From a bacterium (GTDB lineage: Bacteria; Bacteroidota; Ignavibacteria; Kapaibacteriales; UBA7675): a DNA stretch of 64,000 bases. The position numbers and the translations under genes were made by a program. Where the stretch lies: NCBI GenBank assembly GCA_030430495.1, contig JAUIKM010000016.1, forward strand, positions 59,359 to 123,358, given 5' to 3'. This document shows, one piece after another, positions 1 to 8,420 of the stretch. Within the stretch, counting starts at the first letter, position 1; every line of letters begins with the position of its first letter. The notes beneath the pieces were generated by a model that worked only from the letters and a program-made list of their open reading frames with translations, made no database searches and had not been told where the DNA came from.

Positions 1-1
1 G

Positions 2-88
2 TGGTTTGAAGTGTCCGATGCGGTGATTAACAAGAGAAAAGAGCAAGCCGGAAGTATGACGGCGAAGCGGTGGTTTGCGAAGCCGTAA
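2..88 (+). CDS. C-terminal tail of an unknown protein (5' end outside window)
   Basis: An open frame enters from the left edge and ends with TAA at 86-88, giving 28 residues that begin WFEVSDAVINKRKEQ and end AKRWFAKP. It is followed 50 bases later by a strong hairpin terminator, which is the main reason to believe it is the end of a real gene. The fragment is basic and too short to assign. It could also be a chance open frame. Confidence 0.35.
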   Translation, partial: WFEVSDAVINKRKEQAGSMTAKRWFAKP

Positions 89-137
89 AATAATCGGCGA
101 GGAGAAACTCATCCCGGCGCAAGAAGTATAAGCAGCA

Positions 138-178
138 AACAAAACAGTCGGCCGCATGTAGCGACCGACTGTTTTGTT
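138..178. terminator. Bidirectional hairpin terminator
   Basis: A perfect 14-bp stem (138-151 pairs with 165-178) closes a 13-base loop. The stem base is A-rich on the left and T-rich on the right (AACAAAACAG and CTGTTTTGTT), so it can act as an intrinsic terminator for both the rightward gene ending at 88 and the leftward gene ending at 244. Confidence 0.8.
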
Positions 179-243
179 AAAACTGATCTGAGTGCAAATT
201 GTTAAGTGTCACGGTGACAAATACAACTGTTGTTAACACAAAG

Positions 244-1266
244 TCACGGCATTATCAGGTCTTCGCGGAACTTGGCGGCAACGTCAATGTCGGACAGCAC
301 TTCCACGACAAATGACACCGGAGTCCCGGCCGCGGGCAAAAAGGCCGACTTCCAGTACACCGTAATCTGGTAGCTGTTGCGCAGATTGCCGCTGATGCGC
401 TGATAAATTTCTTCCAGTCTGTCCGAGCCGGGCGAGTAGTAATAGAAGCCGCCGGTCTCATCGGCAATCTGGATAAGGTCCTGCTCGCCGGCACTGCCTT
501 TGTCCAGCAAACCGATGGTAAACACCGGAATGCGCTCGGCTTGCGCCAAAGCGATAATATCGGCTTTGGAAGCGGCCCCCTGCGTATCCTCGCCATCGGT
601 AAACGCCAAAACGGCACGGTTAAACGACGTCCGGTCAATCGCAGTTGTGTTTAAAAGTCCCTGATAAATCGAGCCAAACAGGTTGGTCCATCCCCTGTCA
701 AAAGAGCTCGCCTTCGCAGCGTTTAACAATAAAGACTTATTCGTGGTGTACGCCTGCACAACATCAATATTCGTGCCGAACTTGATTACTTCCGCGGCAT
801 CGCCGGATTCGTAATTCCGAAAAAACGCCTCGACGGCGTTCTCCATGTCGCCAATACGGCCCGCCATGCTGCCGCTGTAATCCATGACATTCGACACGGC
901 AATATTCTGCCCACTACCACTGAAGGTTTGCAGCTCAGGCCGGCCGCGAAGCTGTTTAACCGCCCCGCCCAGAATAATATCGCTTTGCTGTTTTGTTGTG
1001 CCGCCCGTTGGAATCCACTCGAGGTAAGCCCGCAGTTTATTTTCTCTCAGGTCGGTTATCGCGCGTCCTTCCTGGTCGCTCAGAAACATGGTCAGGGTCA
1101 GCTGCGACTCTTCCAGTCCGCGGTTAAATTCAATTGTATCGATCACACCGTTGACTTTCAGGTCAATGCTCGGGATCACCGGGTCGTTAACATTTTCACA
1201 GGACTGTAGTCCCGCCGACAGGACCGCGACGGCAAAAAGCGCCGCGGAAACTCGAAACAGTTTCAT
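244..1266 (-). CDS. VWA-domain lipoprotein
   Basis: A 340-residue lipoprotein. The chosen ATG at 1266 follows a GAGG ribosome site and begins a lipoprotein signal, MKLFRVSAALFAVAVLSAG, with lipobox LQSC; the frame is open 20 codons further upstream but without a sensible signal. The middle and C-terminal part is a von Willebrand factor A domain. The MIDAS motif is MDYSGSM (DxSxS) and a later FTDGEDTQG carries the conserved Asp. The C-terminal tail (about the last 50 residues) looks like a beta-sandwich. VWA domains bind ligands or partners through a divalent metal, but the partner here is unknown. It lies 135 bases downstream of an outer-membrane barrel candidate on the same strand, so the two may be co-transcribed and both act at the cell envelope. 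Confidence 0.85.
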   Translation of the reverse strand: MKLFRVSAALFAVAVLSAGLQSCENVNDPVIPSIDLKVNGVIDTIEFNRGLEESQLTLTMFLSDQEGRAITDLRENKLRAYLEWIPTGGTTKQQSDIILGGAVKQLRGRPELQTFSGSGQNIAVSNVMDYSGSMAGRIGDMENAVEAFFRNYESGDAAEVIKFGTNIDVVQAYTTNKSLLLNAAKASSFDRGWTNLFGSIYQGLLNTTAIDRTSFNRAVLAFTDGEDTQGAASKADIIALAQAERIPVFTIGLLDKGSAGEQDLIQIADETGGFYYYSPGSDRLEEIYQRISGNLRNSYQITVYWKSAFLPAAGTPVSFVVEVLSDIDVAAKFREDLIMP

Positions 1267-1401
1267 TGTTGTATCCTCGTCCGAAATATAGTTGTGTTTC
1301 AGGTTTGCAATATTCATACGACACAAGCGGCGCCGGGCATTTCACCGGGCCGGCCATGCGCCGATCGTTTGCGCAGTAAACAGTGTTTAAGGTGCGCAGA
1401 T

Positions 1402-2217
1402 CTACAGTGTATAGAAGATGGTCACTTGCCAGTTCACGTTTGTTAACAACTCCTCCTCGACTTCGCCGCGCCCGCGCAGCAAAGCTTCGGACGAGGGCGT
1501 GGCGGGGTCGTCGTCTTCCTGCAGAAAGAGGTTGAGTATTTGATACCTGACTCCGAAATCCACGCTCCAGTTCCGGACTATATCGAGGTCGAGTCCTGCC
1601 GACAGGCCGACTCCCACGCGAGAGTAGGTGTACTCAAAGGAATGCGGGCCTCTGAGGCTGTCGACTTCTTCCGAGGCCGCCAGGAAAAAACTTCCGTTTA
1701 CTTCGGGGACAACGTACACTCTGGACTCCAGGCCCGGTTTTCTGAGGAGTGACGGGAGCTGCAAGACCTGAAACCAATAACCCGCTGCGAATTGTGCGTA
1801 GTGCAATGACGTTGTGTTTTCGCCAATATCAATAAAACTCCCGGCATCTGGCGCGTCCGGATCGGGGATGACAAAGGGAGTGCGGCTGCGCCAGCCGGAG
1901 AAGTTAAGACTTGTGTGCAGCGCTGAAACCCGGCTGATCGGAATTCGCAGCGAAGCGCCGGCTATTATCGTTTCGCCAAAACCGAGCGCATCCAGATCGT
2001 TCAGCAAATGTTCTTCGCGCAGGGTTGCCGTTTGCGGTGCATCGGACAAGAGATCGACTGACGATATCTGATCGACTTCGAGGTAATTTTGCCCGAACAT
2101 TAAACCGATTCTCACGCCCGAGTCATTTCGGGCCGACGCGTTTACCGCCGGCAACAAATTCAAAGCCATGAACAATGCGATTTTTAACAGTCCTGCCCAA
2201 GAGCTTGAGACTCTCAT
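1402..2217 (-). CDS. Probable outer-membrane beta-barrel protein
   Basis: A 271-residue protein starting at ATG 2217, where MRVSSSWAGLLKIALFMALN begins a signal peptide cut after NASA. The frame extends 71 codons upstream through unconvincing Cys- and Arg-rich sequence, which I leave out. After the signal, alternating hydrophobic and polar stretches (for example GVRIGLMFGQNYLEV and VDFGVRYQILNLFL) end in the aromatic C-terminal pattern WQVTIFYTL, typical of porin-like barrels of the OmpW/outer-membrane beta-barrel type common in Bacteroidota. No enzymatic motif is seen. It precedes the VWA lipoprotein on the same strand. The exact family is not recognised. Confidence 0.7.
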   Translation of the reverse strand: MRVSSSWAGLLKIALFMALNLLPAVNASARNDSGVRIGLMFGQNYLEVDQISSVDLLSDAPQTATLREEHLLNDLDALGFGETIIAGASLRIPISRVSALHTSLNFSGWRSRTPFVIPDPDAPDAGSFIDIGENTTSLHYAQFAAGYWFQVLQLPSLLRKPGLESRVYVVPEVNGSFFLAASEEVDSLRGPHSFEYTYSRVGVGLSAGLDLDIVRNWSVDFGVRYQILNLFLQEDDDPATPSSEALLRGRGEVEEELLTNVNWQVTIFYTL

Positions 2218-2863
2218 TTTTAGGCCCTTTGCGTATAGAATTGGATGAAAATCACCGGGATACTTGAAAATGCGACTTTCGTCGGCACACACAGGTTTTA
2301 ACATTGACCGACAGGTTTGGCTTCGGCAGCAATGGCATCCAAACCGCCTCACTACAGCGCCAACTGCATCGCCGTCAGGCAAATTACCACAGACGGCAGA
2401 TTCAGTCGCGGTGAACAGTAATTCACACATTCACAAACATATACATCGCACTCGCGATTCACAATACGTAGTACATACGTATTACCTGATTTCCGTGCGG
2501 ACTCCCCTCCCATTGGTCAACTGATCGCACGATAATAGAAATTCGATTGCGGACACTTCGACTTCCGACCGGCATGATCTTCGGCTTTCGCGTTTTGCGC
2601 TTCATCGGCGCAGCGACTCTGGACTTCGCCTCTGTCGCATTTACTCGGCGGCTTGTTGACTGAGGGTTTTGGTTGTTGGTGGGTTGGGGGTGCGGAGCAG
2701 GCAAGTATGTTTGCCTTGGTTAATCTGTCAGGTGAAAATCAGGGTGAGATGTTTCGGTGAACCTCATCGTCAATTATTCAACCGACACGATGCCGACGGT
2801 CGGTTCAGACAAAAAGCTTCGCAAAGCTGACGACAATTAAACCAGCGTTTGTCTGAAATACGA
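2218..2863. other. Noncoding stretch between the barrel gene and the immunity-gene island
   Basis: No convincing gene. An open frame on the minus strand (2459-2704) is rich in Pro, Asn, Arg and Lys and has no family features. A 7-bp inverted repeat with a 12-base loop (AACCGAC at 2781-2787, GTCGGTT at 2800-2806) sits just past the 3' end of the gene ending at 2864, but it lacks a T-tract. The strip 2655-2700 is a G/T-rich run whose complement resembles the CCACCCCCGCC tract seen at 31965 and 40000. Confidence 0.6.
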
Positions 2864-3307
2864 TCAGCGCGCAGACAGGAGTTTCTCCAACATCCTGATA
2901 CAAGGATTCTTGATATGGCCGTCAAGTTCCTGATCCGCAAGGAGTTGCTCCAATCCGCAGGTGCAGACTCGCTTCACTTCCAGCGCAAGATCGGTGTGCA
3001 AATTCCAGAATTCAGCGTCGACACGAAGCAGGTTTCTGACAATATCACCCGGATACATATGCCCTTCGGCCAGAATGTCATTGTTTAGAATGTCAATAGC
3101 CATGGGCACAACAAAGATGAGTCCAATTTCCTGCGACAAACAGAACCTGACATCTTCATATGTGAAGTCCTTCAGTTGTTTAAGGGTAACTGAATAACCT
3201 CTCCGGACGACATTTGAATCCTCATCGGTGGGAGTATTCTCGGCCGTCCACTTGATGTCCAGGAGTTGCTGAAGTGTTTTGTCCAGGTACTTTGCACTAT
3301 TGGCCAT
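2864..3307 (-). CDS. CdiI-like contact-dependent growth inhibition immunity protein
   Basis: A 147-residue cytoplasmic protein. The order of motifs matches the CDI immunity family seen in many polymorphic-toxin loci: an N-terminal KTLQQLLDIKW block, then LKQLKDFTYEDVRFCLSQEIG, then VVPMAIDILNNDILAEGHMYPGD. In that family the protein binds and neutralises a toxin delivered by a neighbour. Here no toxin or CdiA/Rhs gene is in view, so it is an orphan. It is the most downstream of five small genes on the same strand. ATG at 3307 is chosen over a GTG three codons upstream. The family resemblance is from memory of the consensus, so the function is inferred. Confidence 0.75.
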   Translation of the reverse strand: MANSAKYLDKTLQQLLDIKWTAENTPTDEDSNVVRRGYSVTLKQLKDFTYEDVRFCLSQEIGLIFVVPMAIDILNNDILAEGHMYPGDIVRNLLRVDAEFWNLHTDLALEVKRVCTCGLEQLLADQELDGHIKNPCIRMLEKLLSAR

Positions 3308-3417
3308 TTGTTCCACCGTATCTTCGACTTAACGTTTGCGCCGCCAAAGCCGCTATTTGGTGTATTTTCAGCACTATGACAACGCCTCAGTATTTACTCT
3401 ACTGCCTGCCTGCGCCT

Positions 3418-3852
3418 CTAAATCAGTTGATCCCAAAAAGCGGCTGTTTCGTCGGGACTTGCTCGTTCAATAGAAATCGAACTGCAGACCAACTCCACGT
3501 AGCTGTCGTGCCCTTCCACAATGATGTGTTGTTGAGACTCCCGCGTGGTATTCGGATATCTTCGCCGAGCCTCTGCGTTTACTTCAACGAGCCACTCGGA
3601 GTCGATCACTTCGTAGATGTAAGAGTCACTAACGTTTTCGACGATGTTGATCGGCGCGCCCTCAAATCCATACATCCTAATGGCAACAGTTCTGTCAGCG
3701 GTTAGTCTGCCGATGTATTCCGTAATTTCGACATTGGCCTCGTTGTCGTAACAGGCAAAGTACACAACTGATATTCGAGGGGTTTCCACCAGAGCAATGT
3801 CAGCGTTGGGTGCCATCGGTTCCGGTGTTGGAATTGCGCAAACGTTTAACAT
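3418..3852 (-). CDS. Hypothetical protein, candidate immunity protein
   Basis: A 144-residue soluble protein beginning MLNVCAIPTPEP, with no signal peptide or membrane segment. I do not recognise the family. The second half (ISVVYFACYDNE, YEVIDSEWLVEVN, HIIVEGHDSYVELVCSS) reads as a mixed alpha/beta fold in which strands alternate with acidic loops. It lies between two other small genes on the same strand, in a cluster whose last member resembles CDI immunity proteins. An immunity role is inferred from that context and size only. The gene is 101 bases upstream of the CdiI-like gene. Confidence 0.6.
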   Translation of the reverse strand: MLNVCAIPTPEPMAPNADIALVETPRISVVYFACYDNEANVEITEYIGRLTADRTVAIRMYGFEGAPINIVENVSDSYIYEVIDSEWLVEVNAEARRRYPNTTRESQQHIIVEGHDSYVELVCSSISIERASPDETAAFWDQLI

Positions 3853-3951
3853 AGTATTTCCCGTATGGTCGAAATCCGCAATCTTGCAGCATTAACAGTT
3901 GAAGCTGCGTTAAGGTACCAATGAATCGTTTGCATAGCCAATGCCGCAGCG

Positions 3952-4314
3952 TTAATTGGTCATTGCCGGATACATGAGCACAACAACAATTACAGCAATA
4001 AGCGACCAGTACACTCTGTACGACTTCTGCCAGGCAGCAACAAAGGTCAGCAAAAGCAGGGAAACGACAAAACTATGGAATGTCATAAACTTCGCCTGAC
4101 TTTTGTAAATGGAATAAGGACCAAAAAACTCGCTGCCAAAGGGATACTGACCGCTGTTTTGCAGGACATTGATAATTTCAAGAATCAGCATCACCGCCAG
4201 TAAAACCGACACGACGCAACTACACACAAAGATGATCCGCCTTGATTTCTTCCGACTCTCCGTCGCTTTGCCCCTTCGTTGGCCAATCGAGACGGCCGGC
4301 GGCAATTTTCTCAT
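3952..4314 (-). CDS. Small three-helix membrane protein
   Basis: A 120-residue protein with a basic N-terminus (QRRGKATESRKKSRR) followed by three hydrophobic helices: about residues 27-48, 78-94 and 101-117. The basic stretch before helix 1 suggests the N-terminus stays in the cytoplasm. Its ATG overlaps the stop of the upstream gene by four bases (ATGA), so it is probably translationally coupled to it. No family recognised. Small membrane proteins occur among immunity proteins against membrane-active toxins, which would suit the island, but this is inference. Confidence 0.7.
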   Translation of the reverse strand: MRKLPPAVSIGQRRGKATESRKKSRRIIFVCSCVVSVLLAVMLILEIINVLQNSGQYPFGSEFFGPYSIYKSQAKFMTFHSFVVSLLLLTFVAAWQKSYRVYWSLIAVIVVVLMYPAMTN

Positions 4315-4799
4315 GATGTCGTTCCATACACCGTCAACAGGTCCGCACGGCCGGTAAATCTGTCGTAGTGCAGCGAAAGACGATGCGGTTGAGTGGAGAT
4401 GTTAAGATCACCGGTATCGTCGTTGTATTCTTGCATATCACATTCACATCCGTATCGGCGCAGCACTTCCAGCCACTGATCAATATTCAGATCCGCGAAG
4501 TCGAAAATATCGGTGACAACAAGAGCCCGCGGCGATGTTATCGCCGCAACTTCCTGAAGCCGGATGTTAATCGAATACAGCTTGTAGCGGTGGAACACAA
4601 AGTCCACACCGTCGAATACTTCAAAGTATGGTTTGCGGGAATGGGACGTCAGATCGGGATGCGGCAGAATCAGATGGAATTCATCGATGTCCATGCCGAA
4701 TTGAATGTCTTCGGACAGGTAGTTGTGGGACAGGATGTTCGCAATGCGAAGCACAGTGTGATTTGCACCTTGCTTTGCGGAGGTTGATGGATTGCTCAT
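4311..4799 (-). CDS. Hypothetical protein, candidate immunity protein
   Basis: A 162-residue soluble protein. The ATG at 4799 is chosen because GGGGA lies just upstream; the frame runs 52 codons further but that part overlaps the end of the next gene and looks random. The body is a mixed alpha/beta sequence (SEDIQFGMDIDEFHLILPHP, YFEVFDGVDFVFHRYKLYSINIRL, HRLSLHYDRFTGRADLLTVYG). Short proteins starting 'ILSHNYLSEDIQFGM.IDEFH' are a pattern I associate with orphan genes near toxin loci, but I cannot name a family. It overlaps the downstream membrane-protein gene by four bases, so the pair is one transcription unit. Confidence 0.65.
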   Translation of the reverse strand: MSNPSTSAKQGANHTVLRIANILSHNYLSEDIQFGMDIDEFHLILPHPDLTSHSRKPYFEVFDGVDFVFHRYKLYSINIRLQEVAAITSPRALVVTDIFDFADLNIDQWLEVLRRYGCECDMQEYNDDTGDLNISTQPHRLSLHYDRFTGRADLLTVYGTTS

Positions 4800-4951
4800 T
4801 TCCCCAATCTCACCTTGTGAACTGTGAAGATCGCTGCAAAACTCTCCAAGAACAGTACGCGCAAAGGGCACATTAGTGCCTTTCTTCCCGATTGCGCGCA
4901 CGCTCAAGAACGCTTGGCTTGGCCGACAAAACAACCTGCCTGTTGTGATCG

Positions 4952-5290
4952 TCAAAACCCAATACTACGTACTACGCATTCGACCCCAGCGCCCCTTTCC
5001 GGCACGTCGTCCATGGTCACTCTGACTGAGTCGGAAATATCAATGATATGTATCAAGCCCAGGCAACTACCGCCTGGATCCAGAAAGTATCCAAGATGTA
5101 TTTAGGCTTTTTCAACTCCTGCTGCGACCTCGCCGATGATAAATCGTTGTTTGCAACTCTCCCAATCTATCAACAGTTTTTTCTGACTTTCTGGTGGATT
5201 AATCTCTCCAATCACAACGCGCTCCGTCCAGACACCGGACTTCAACGCGCGCTGCAGCGCCGGCGGCAGAACAAAGTTGCGAACCATCAT
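4952..5290 (-). pseudogene. Immunity-like small gene with an in-frame TAA
   Basis: ATG at 5290 follows GGAG. The frame reads MMVRNFVLPPALQRALKSG and 62 codons in meets TAA at 5102-5104. Past the stop the same frame stays protein-like for 49 more codons (IHLGYFLDPGGSCLGLIHII, then DISDSVRVTMDDVPERG) and ends at TGA 4952-4954. The two halves together give about 112 residues, a normal length for SUKH/Smi1-like or other small immunity proteins, which this resembles in its LPPALQRAL opening. The simplest reading is one gene disrupted by a nonsense mutation. A sequencing error is possible. It is the first gene of the small-gene island. Confidence 0.6.
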
Positions 5291-5467
5291 CGTTTGTGTC
5301 TCCGGTTTTTACACGTGAACATTGACTGCGACATATACTGTTGAACTTTCGGCCACCATCACATCGCGGGACAAAATAGGCGCTTTTGCGTTTCCGGCAA
5401 GGCTGTTTGCGACGCATTCGGAGCTTAAGGCATTGCAGCGCCCTCTCTCACTTCGGGCTCGCTTGTT

Positions 5468-5523
5468 GAGCACTTCGCTCCCTCCGGCTGTCGGCAGCTC
5501 GTTTGTTCTTTTGCTCGTCAACC
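5468..5523 (+). repeat. Dispersed hairpin element, copy 1 (degenerate)
   Basis: Matches the family pattern in order: GAGCACTTCGCTCC, CTCCGG, then GCTCGTTTGTTCTTTTGCTCGTCAACC in place of the usual GGCTTGCTTTTTCTTTTTGT..GTC tail. It is the most diverged copy and its hairpin is weak. Confidence 0.45.
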
Positions 5524-5871
5524 AGCCACAAGCTGCAAACTGCAAGTCTGTGTTTAAGTCGCTGTGGCCGCAGCCGGAATCGAGACTCCAGGCCCGAAGC
5601 CGACAAGACGGACAATCGCCCAACCTGCACGGAGTCACAATAAACCGTGCCGCGCCGTCCGCCGAAAACGTCCAATTTCACACGCGACCGACTGTGCCGG
5701 CCGGAGAGGGAAAGCGGAACAGACTGATTCGCCGCGGAGAGGACGGTTTGCCGGGCGGCAATAATTCGCCGAGAGACGGAATTGCAGTCCTGGCCGCGGC
5801 CCGGCACATCCGCTTGTGACAGACCGACAGTGCCGCCGCGCGAAGACAGCAAACAAACTTCAAATCCCGTG

Positions 5872-5934
5872 ACTTCTCTCCCGCTGACGAACAAAAAGAA
5901 AAAGCAAGCCACACGGAGTGGGGCGAAGCGCTCC
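5872..5934 (-). repeat. Dispersed hairpin element, copy 2
   Basis: Read on the minus strand it begins GAGCGCTTCGCC, forms a hairpin (GCCcCAC and GTGtGGC around TCC), then GGCTTGCTTTTTCTTTTTG and TTCGTCAGCGGGAGAGAAG. It lies 31 bases past the stop of the AraC gene in the same direction, so it could act as that gene's terminator. Confidence 0.75.
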
Positions 5935-5964
5935 GGCAGGATGTTAAGAGTTTGAAATCGGTTT

Positions 5965-6945
5965 TCAGCCGACAGCTGCGCCGTGAATGCGAGCCGATAA
6001 CGACATGCCGACCAGCGTGCGGCGCGGTACAGTGTTAAGTCGGTATTGCTCCGGCGACATGCCCATGCGGCGCTTAAACAAATTGCAGAAAGACGACACA
6101 CTCGCAAAACCGACGTCAAAGCAAATATTGGATACGGTCTCCTCGGTCGAGCGCAGCAGATCGCAGGCGCGCTGTAAACGAAAACGAATGAGATATTGAT
6201 GCGGCGTGCAGTCGTACGAGGCCTTAAACAAACGCAGAAAATGATGCGGCGAAAGACAGGCCGCCGAAGCGATGCGCGGCAGTGTCAGGTCCGCCGCGTA
6301 GTGATCCTCCAGATAGGTGCGCGCCAGGTGCAATCGACGGTAAATTTCAACGCGCGTATTGCGGCGAATCGACGGGAGTGACTGCACGCGCCGCAACAAA
6401 CCGCGATGCGCCTGCAACAACTTTTCAAGTACAAGATGCAGGCGCTCCTCCACGGCGCCGACGGGCGCGGATCGCATGCCGACCTGACCGTAGAGATCCA
6501 GCAGCCAGGGCGAAAGAATCGACTCGTGTCGCTGAACCTGATCAAAAAACAAGGGAAGCTGAAGTGGAGGAGCGGCCGGCTCGTCAAGCAGATGATCGTC
6601 GTCGTTGCACGATGCGTGCAAAACGTCGCGCGCAAAATTGCCGTTGAAAAAGAGGCAGAAAGAGGTGATTTCCTCGCCTTCGTCGATCCAGCTCTCGTAT
6701 TCCTGTCCTTCGTTCAGCACGAGATAACGCGCGTCATCGACGCATTGCACACCCTGATCGGTGCGGTACCACTCGCGGCCGCCAAAAGCACACTTGATCG
6801 AAAGCGGCCCCAGGTGGGCGGGCCAATGCCCGGGGAACGACGGCGCACAGGTAACGAAGGTAGGCCAGCCAAGGACGCTGCAGGGCGCATCCCAGTCCAG
6901 ATCGGCGTCGGGACGGGGCAGTTCATCTGCAATCATATTGTTCAT
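5965..6945 (-). CDS. AraC-family transcriptional regulator
   Basis: A 326-residue cytoplasmic DNA-binding regulator. Residues 1-190 form a variable sensor region of cupin type (LSIKCAFGGREWYRTD, YLVLNEGQEYESW). The last 100 residues are the double helix-turn-helix of AraC/XylS proteins: LARTYLEDHYAADLTLPRIA, CLSPHHFLRLFKA, and the second helix pair TVSNICFDVGFASVSSFCNL followed by FKRRMGMSPEQYR, the family signature. The effector is unknown. The neighbouring gene upstream (CPBP-type protein) runs in the same direction but is separated by 481 bases, so the regulator is probably transcribed alone. It may also be one codon triplet shorter, starting at MIADEL. Confidence 0.92.
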   Translation of the reverse strand: MNNMIADELPRPDADLDWDAPCSVLGWPTFVTCAPSFPGHWPAHLGPLSIKCAFGGREWYRTDQGVQCVDDARYLVLNEGQEYESWIDEGEEITSFCLFFNGNFARDVLHASCNDDDHLLDEPAAPPLQLPLFFDQVQRHESILSPWLLDLYGQVGMRSAPVGAVEERLHLVLEKLLQAHRGLLRRVQSLPSIRRNTRVEIYRRLHLARTYLEDHYAADLTLPRIASAACLSPHHFLRLFKASYDCTPHQYLIRFRLQRACDLLRSTEETVSNICFDVGFASVSSFCNLFKRRMGMSPEQYRLNTVPRRTLVGMSLSARIHGAAVG

Positions 6946-7426
6946 CGTTGGCGCGGAGCGCGCCGGTATGTTCGACAGTAGAAATTGAATGTTGCGCCCA
7001 AAACATCACAACACACAAGTACGGGCGGGGTAACAGTCTGCCGATTCTGCGCCGGTCCAGCCGCAGGGGCGCACCTCCCTGTTGAATCTTTGGGCCCACC
7101 CATTACCCGCCACCACCGCCAAAATTTTTCTTCCGCGCAGCCGCCCGCCGTCCGCTTCCCACCCCGCTGGTCGGACGGATTCCATGCGGACGCGGAGCAC
7201 ACTTTTTCGGCCGAGGAAACCGCGCGTGTCTCCCCGTTCCGCTGCAAGCCTACGAAGATTGATCGGCATTTCCAGCGCCAAAAAATCGAACGGTGGGCAG
7301 AACCGCAGTGAACGGGCAGAATTCCCGGACAAGCGGCAAACACAAGAGTTGCAAATCAGCGAACACGGCCGGAATCACTTCAGCCGGACAGCCGGAATTC
7401 AGCACAAGCGCCCCAAAACGCCGGGT
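6946..7426. other. Noncoding stretch between araC-like and CPBP-like genes
   Basis: No gene supported. The minus-strand promoter of the AraC gene should lie in its left part. A run of C-rich sequence (7090-7160) recalls the CCACC..CCGCC tracts near 31965 and 40000 but lacks their hairpin. Nothing else stands out. Confidence 0.6.
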
Positions 7427-8386
7427 CTAAAAGTGCAGACCGTAGAGTTGCAGGTAAGCCGTCAGGTCCATCATCCAGGCAATGCCGATGTGAATGAAAC
7501 AACCGCCGAGGACGGAGCGGCTGCGCATGGCGATGATGCCGAGGATAAACGCCCCGAAAATTGACCCCAGCGCCTCGCCCATCGGTTTGCCGAAGTGCCA
7601 GAAAGCGTAGAGCGTCACCATCGGCATCAGAGAGGCATTGCCGAACCAGCGCATCAGGCCCAGAGCCAGAAAACCGCGAAAATAGATCTCAACAGACACA
7701 AAGCGGATGGCGTAGCAGGTCTCAAACACGCCGTAGGTGAAAAAGCGCGAAACGTCGAGATATGACTCCGCCGCCCCGCCGTGATAACGCGGATAGGAGC
7801 GCAGGAAGGACTCGCTGAACGACGCGGCGACGACCAGCGGCAGCATGATCAGCAGCATGTAAACGTAGGGACGCCAGTTAAAACCCTTCGTCGTCAGGCC
7901 GTAAAATGACTCGTCTTTACGGCCGCTGTAGTACTGCGTTATTAAACGAAAAAAGACCAGGGGCGACAAGATCGCAAGAAATCGGTCGAGGTTGGTCAGG
8001 CTTTTGATCAGCCAGTACTGCAACTCCCGCGGCGTGTTAAACCACTCGAGAACCAGGGGCGGAATGTTAACGGAAAAGTTGTCAAGCGCCATTGCGACAA
8101 CGATAAAAATGAGAATTCCCCAGGTGGACGCCCGCCGCAGCAGCGCCGTTTCGCGGTACATCCAGGCGCGCACGAAAAAAACGATCCAGTAGGCGACCAC
8201 GTAGTACAACGCGTAATACAGGATCGTGATCGGCTCATCTATGCGCGCGCCCAGGTAGACTTTCTTGAACTTTAGCGAATAGTTAAGCCAGAATGCCGCG
8301 ACCAGGAATACCGCCGTGAATGCGTAAAAGCGCCAGTTAAAGTCCTCGCGGACAAAGTCGCGCAAATAGCCGATGATCTGTTTCAT
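7427..8386 (-). CDS. CPBP-family intramembrane protease-like protein
   Basis: A 319-residue integral membrane protein with roughly eight hydrophobic helices. The C-terminal third carries the CPBP (Abi/CAAX protease-like) pattern: VEIYFRGFLALGLMRWFG corresponds to motif 1 (EExxxR), FWHFGKPMGEALGSIFGAF to motif 2, and GGCFIHIGIAWMMD to the last His-bearing motif. The first Glu of the usual pair is Val here, while the second Glu, the Arg and the His residues remain, so activity is uncertain. Such proteins cleave prenylated or membrane peptides or serve as bacteriocin immunity proteins. It lies 34 bases downstream of the stop of the long TraB/GumN-like gene's strand-mate at 8421 (same strand), so read-through from there is possible. 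Confidence 0.82.
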   Translation of the reverse strand: MKQIIGYLRDFVREDFNWRFYAFTAVFLVAAFWLNYSLKFKKVYLGARIDEPITILYYALYYVVAYWIVFFVRAWMYRETALLRRASTWGILIFIVVAMALDNFSVNIPPLVLEWFNTPRELQYWLIKSLTNLDRFLAILSPLVFFRLITQYYSGRKDESFYGLTTKGFNWRPYVYMLLIMLPLVVAASFSESFLRSYPRYHGGAAESYLDVSRFFTYGVFETCYAIRFVSVEIYFRGFLALGLMRWFGNASLMPMVTLYAFWHFGKPMGEALGSIFGAFILGIIAMRSRSVLGGCFIHIGIAWMMDLTAYLQLYGLHF

Positions 8387-8420
8387 TCAGTCTCAATCCC
8401 GGTCCCGGCGCAAGGGCGGT

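Larger units (their letters stand above)
5291..5964. other. Noncoding stretch bounded by two inverted copies of the dispersed hairpin element
   Basis: Open frames exist on both strands but all are Arg/Ser/Cys-rich and mutually overlapping, with no family features, so I call none. The strip carries a degenerate plus-orientation copy of the dispersed element at 5468-5523 and a clean minus-orientation copy at 5872-5934. The two face each other across about 350 bases. Confidence 0.55.

Noticed and set aside
2459..2704. 81-codon minus-strand frame
   Set aside because: Low-complexity N-terminus, no ribosome site and no family features.
5448..6119. Minus-strand frame of 223 codons including CFFFLFVSGRE-like sequence
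   Set aside because: The protein-like part is only the translation of the dispersed repeat; the rest overlaps araC and is Arg/Ser/Cys-rich.
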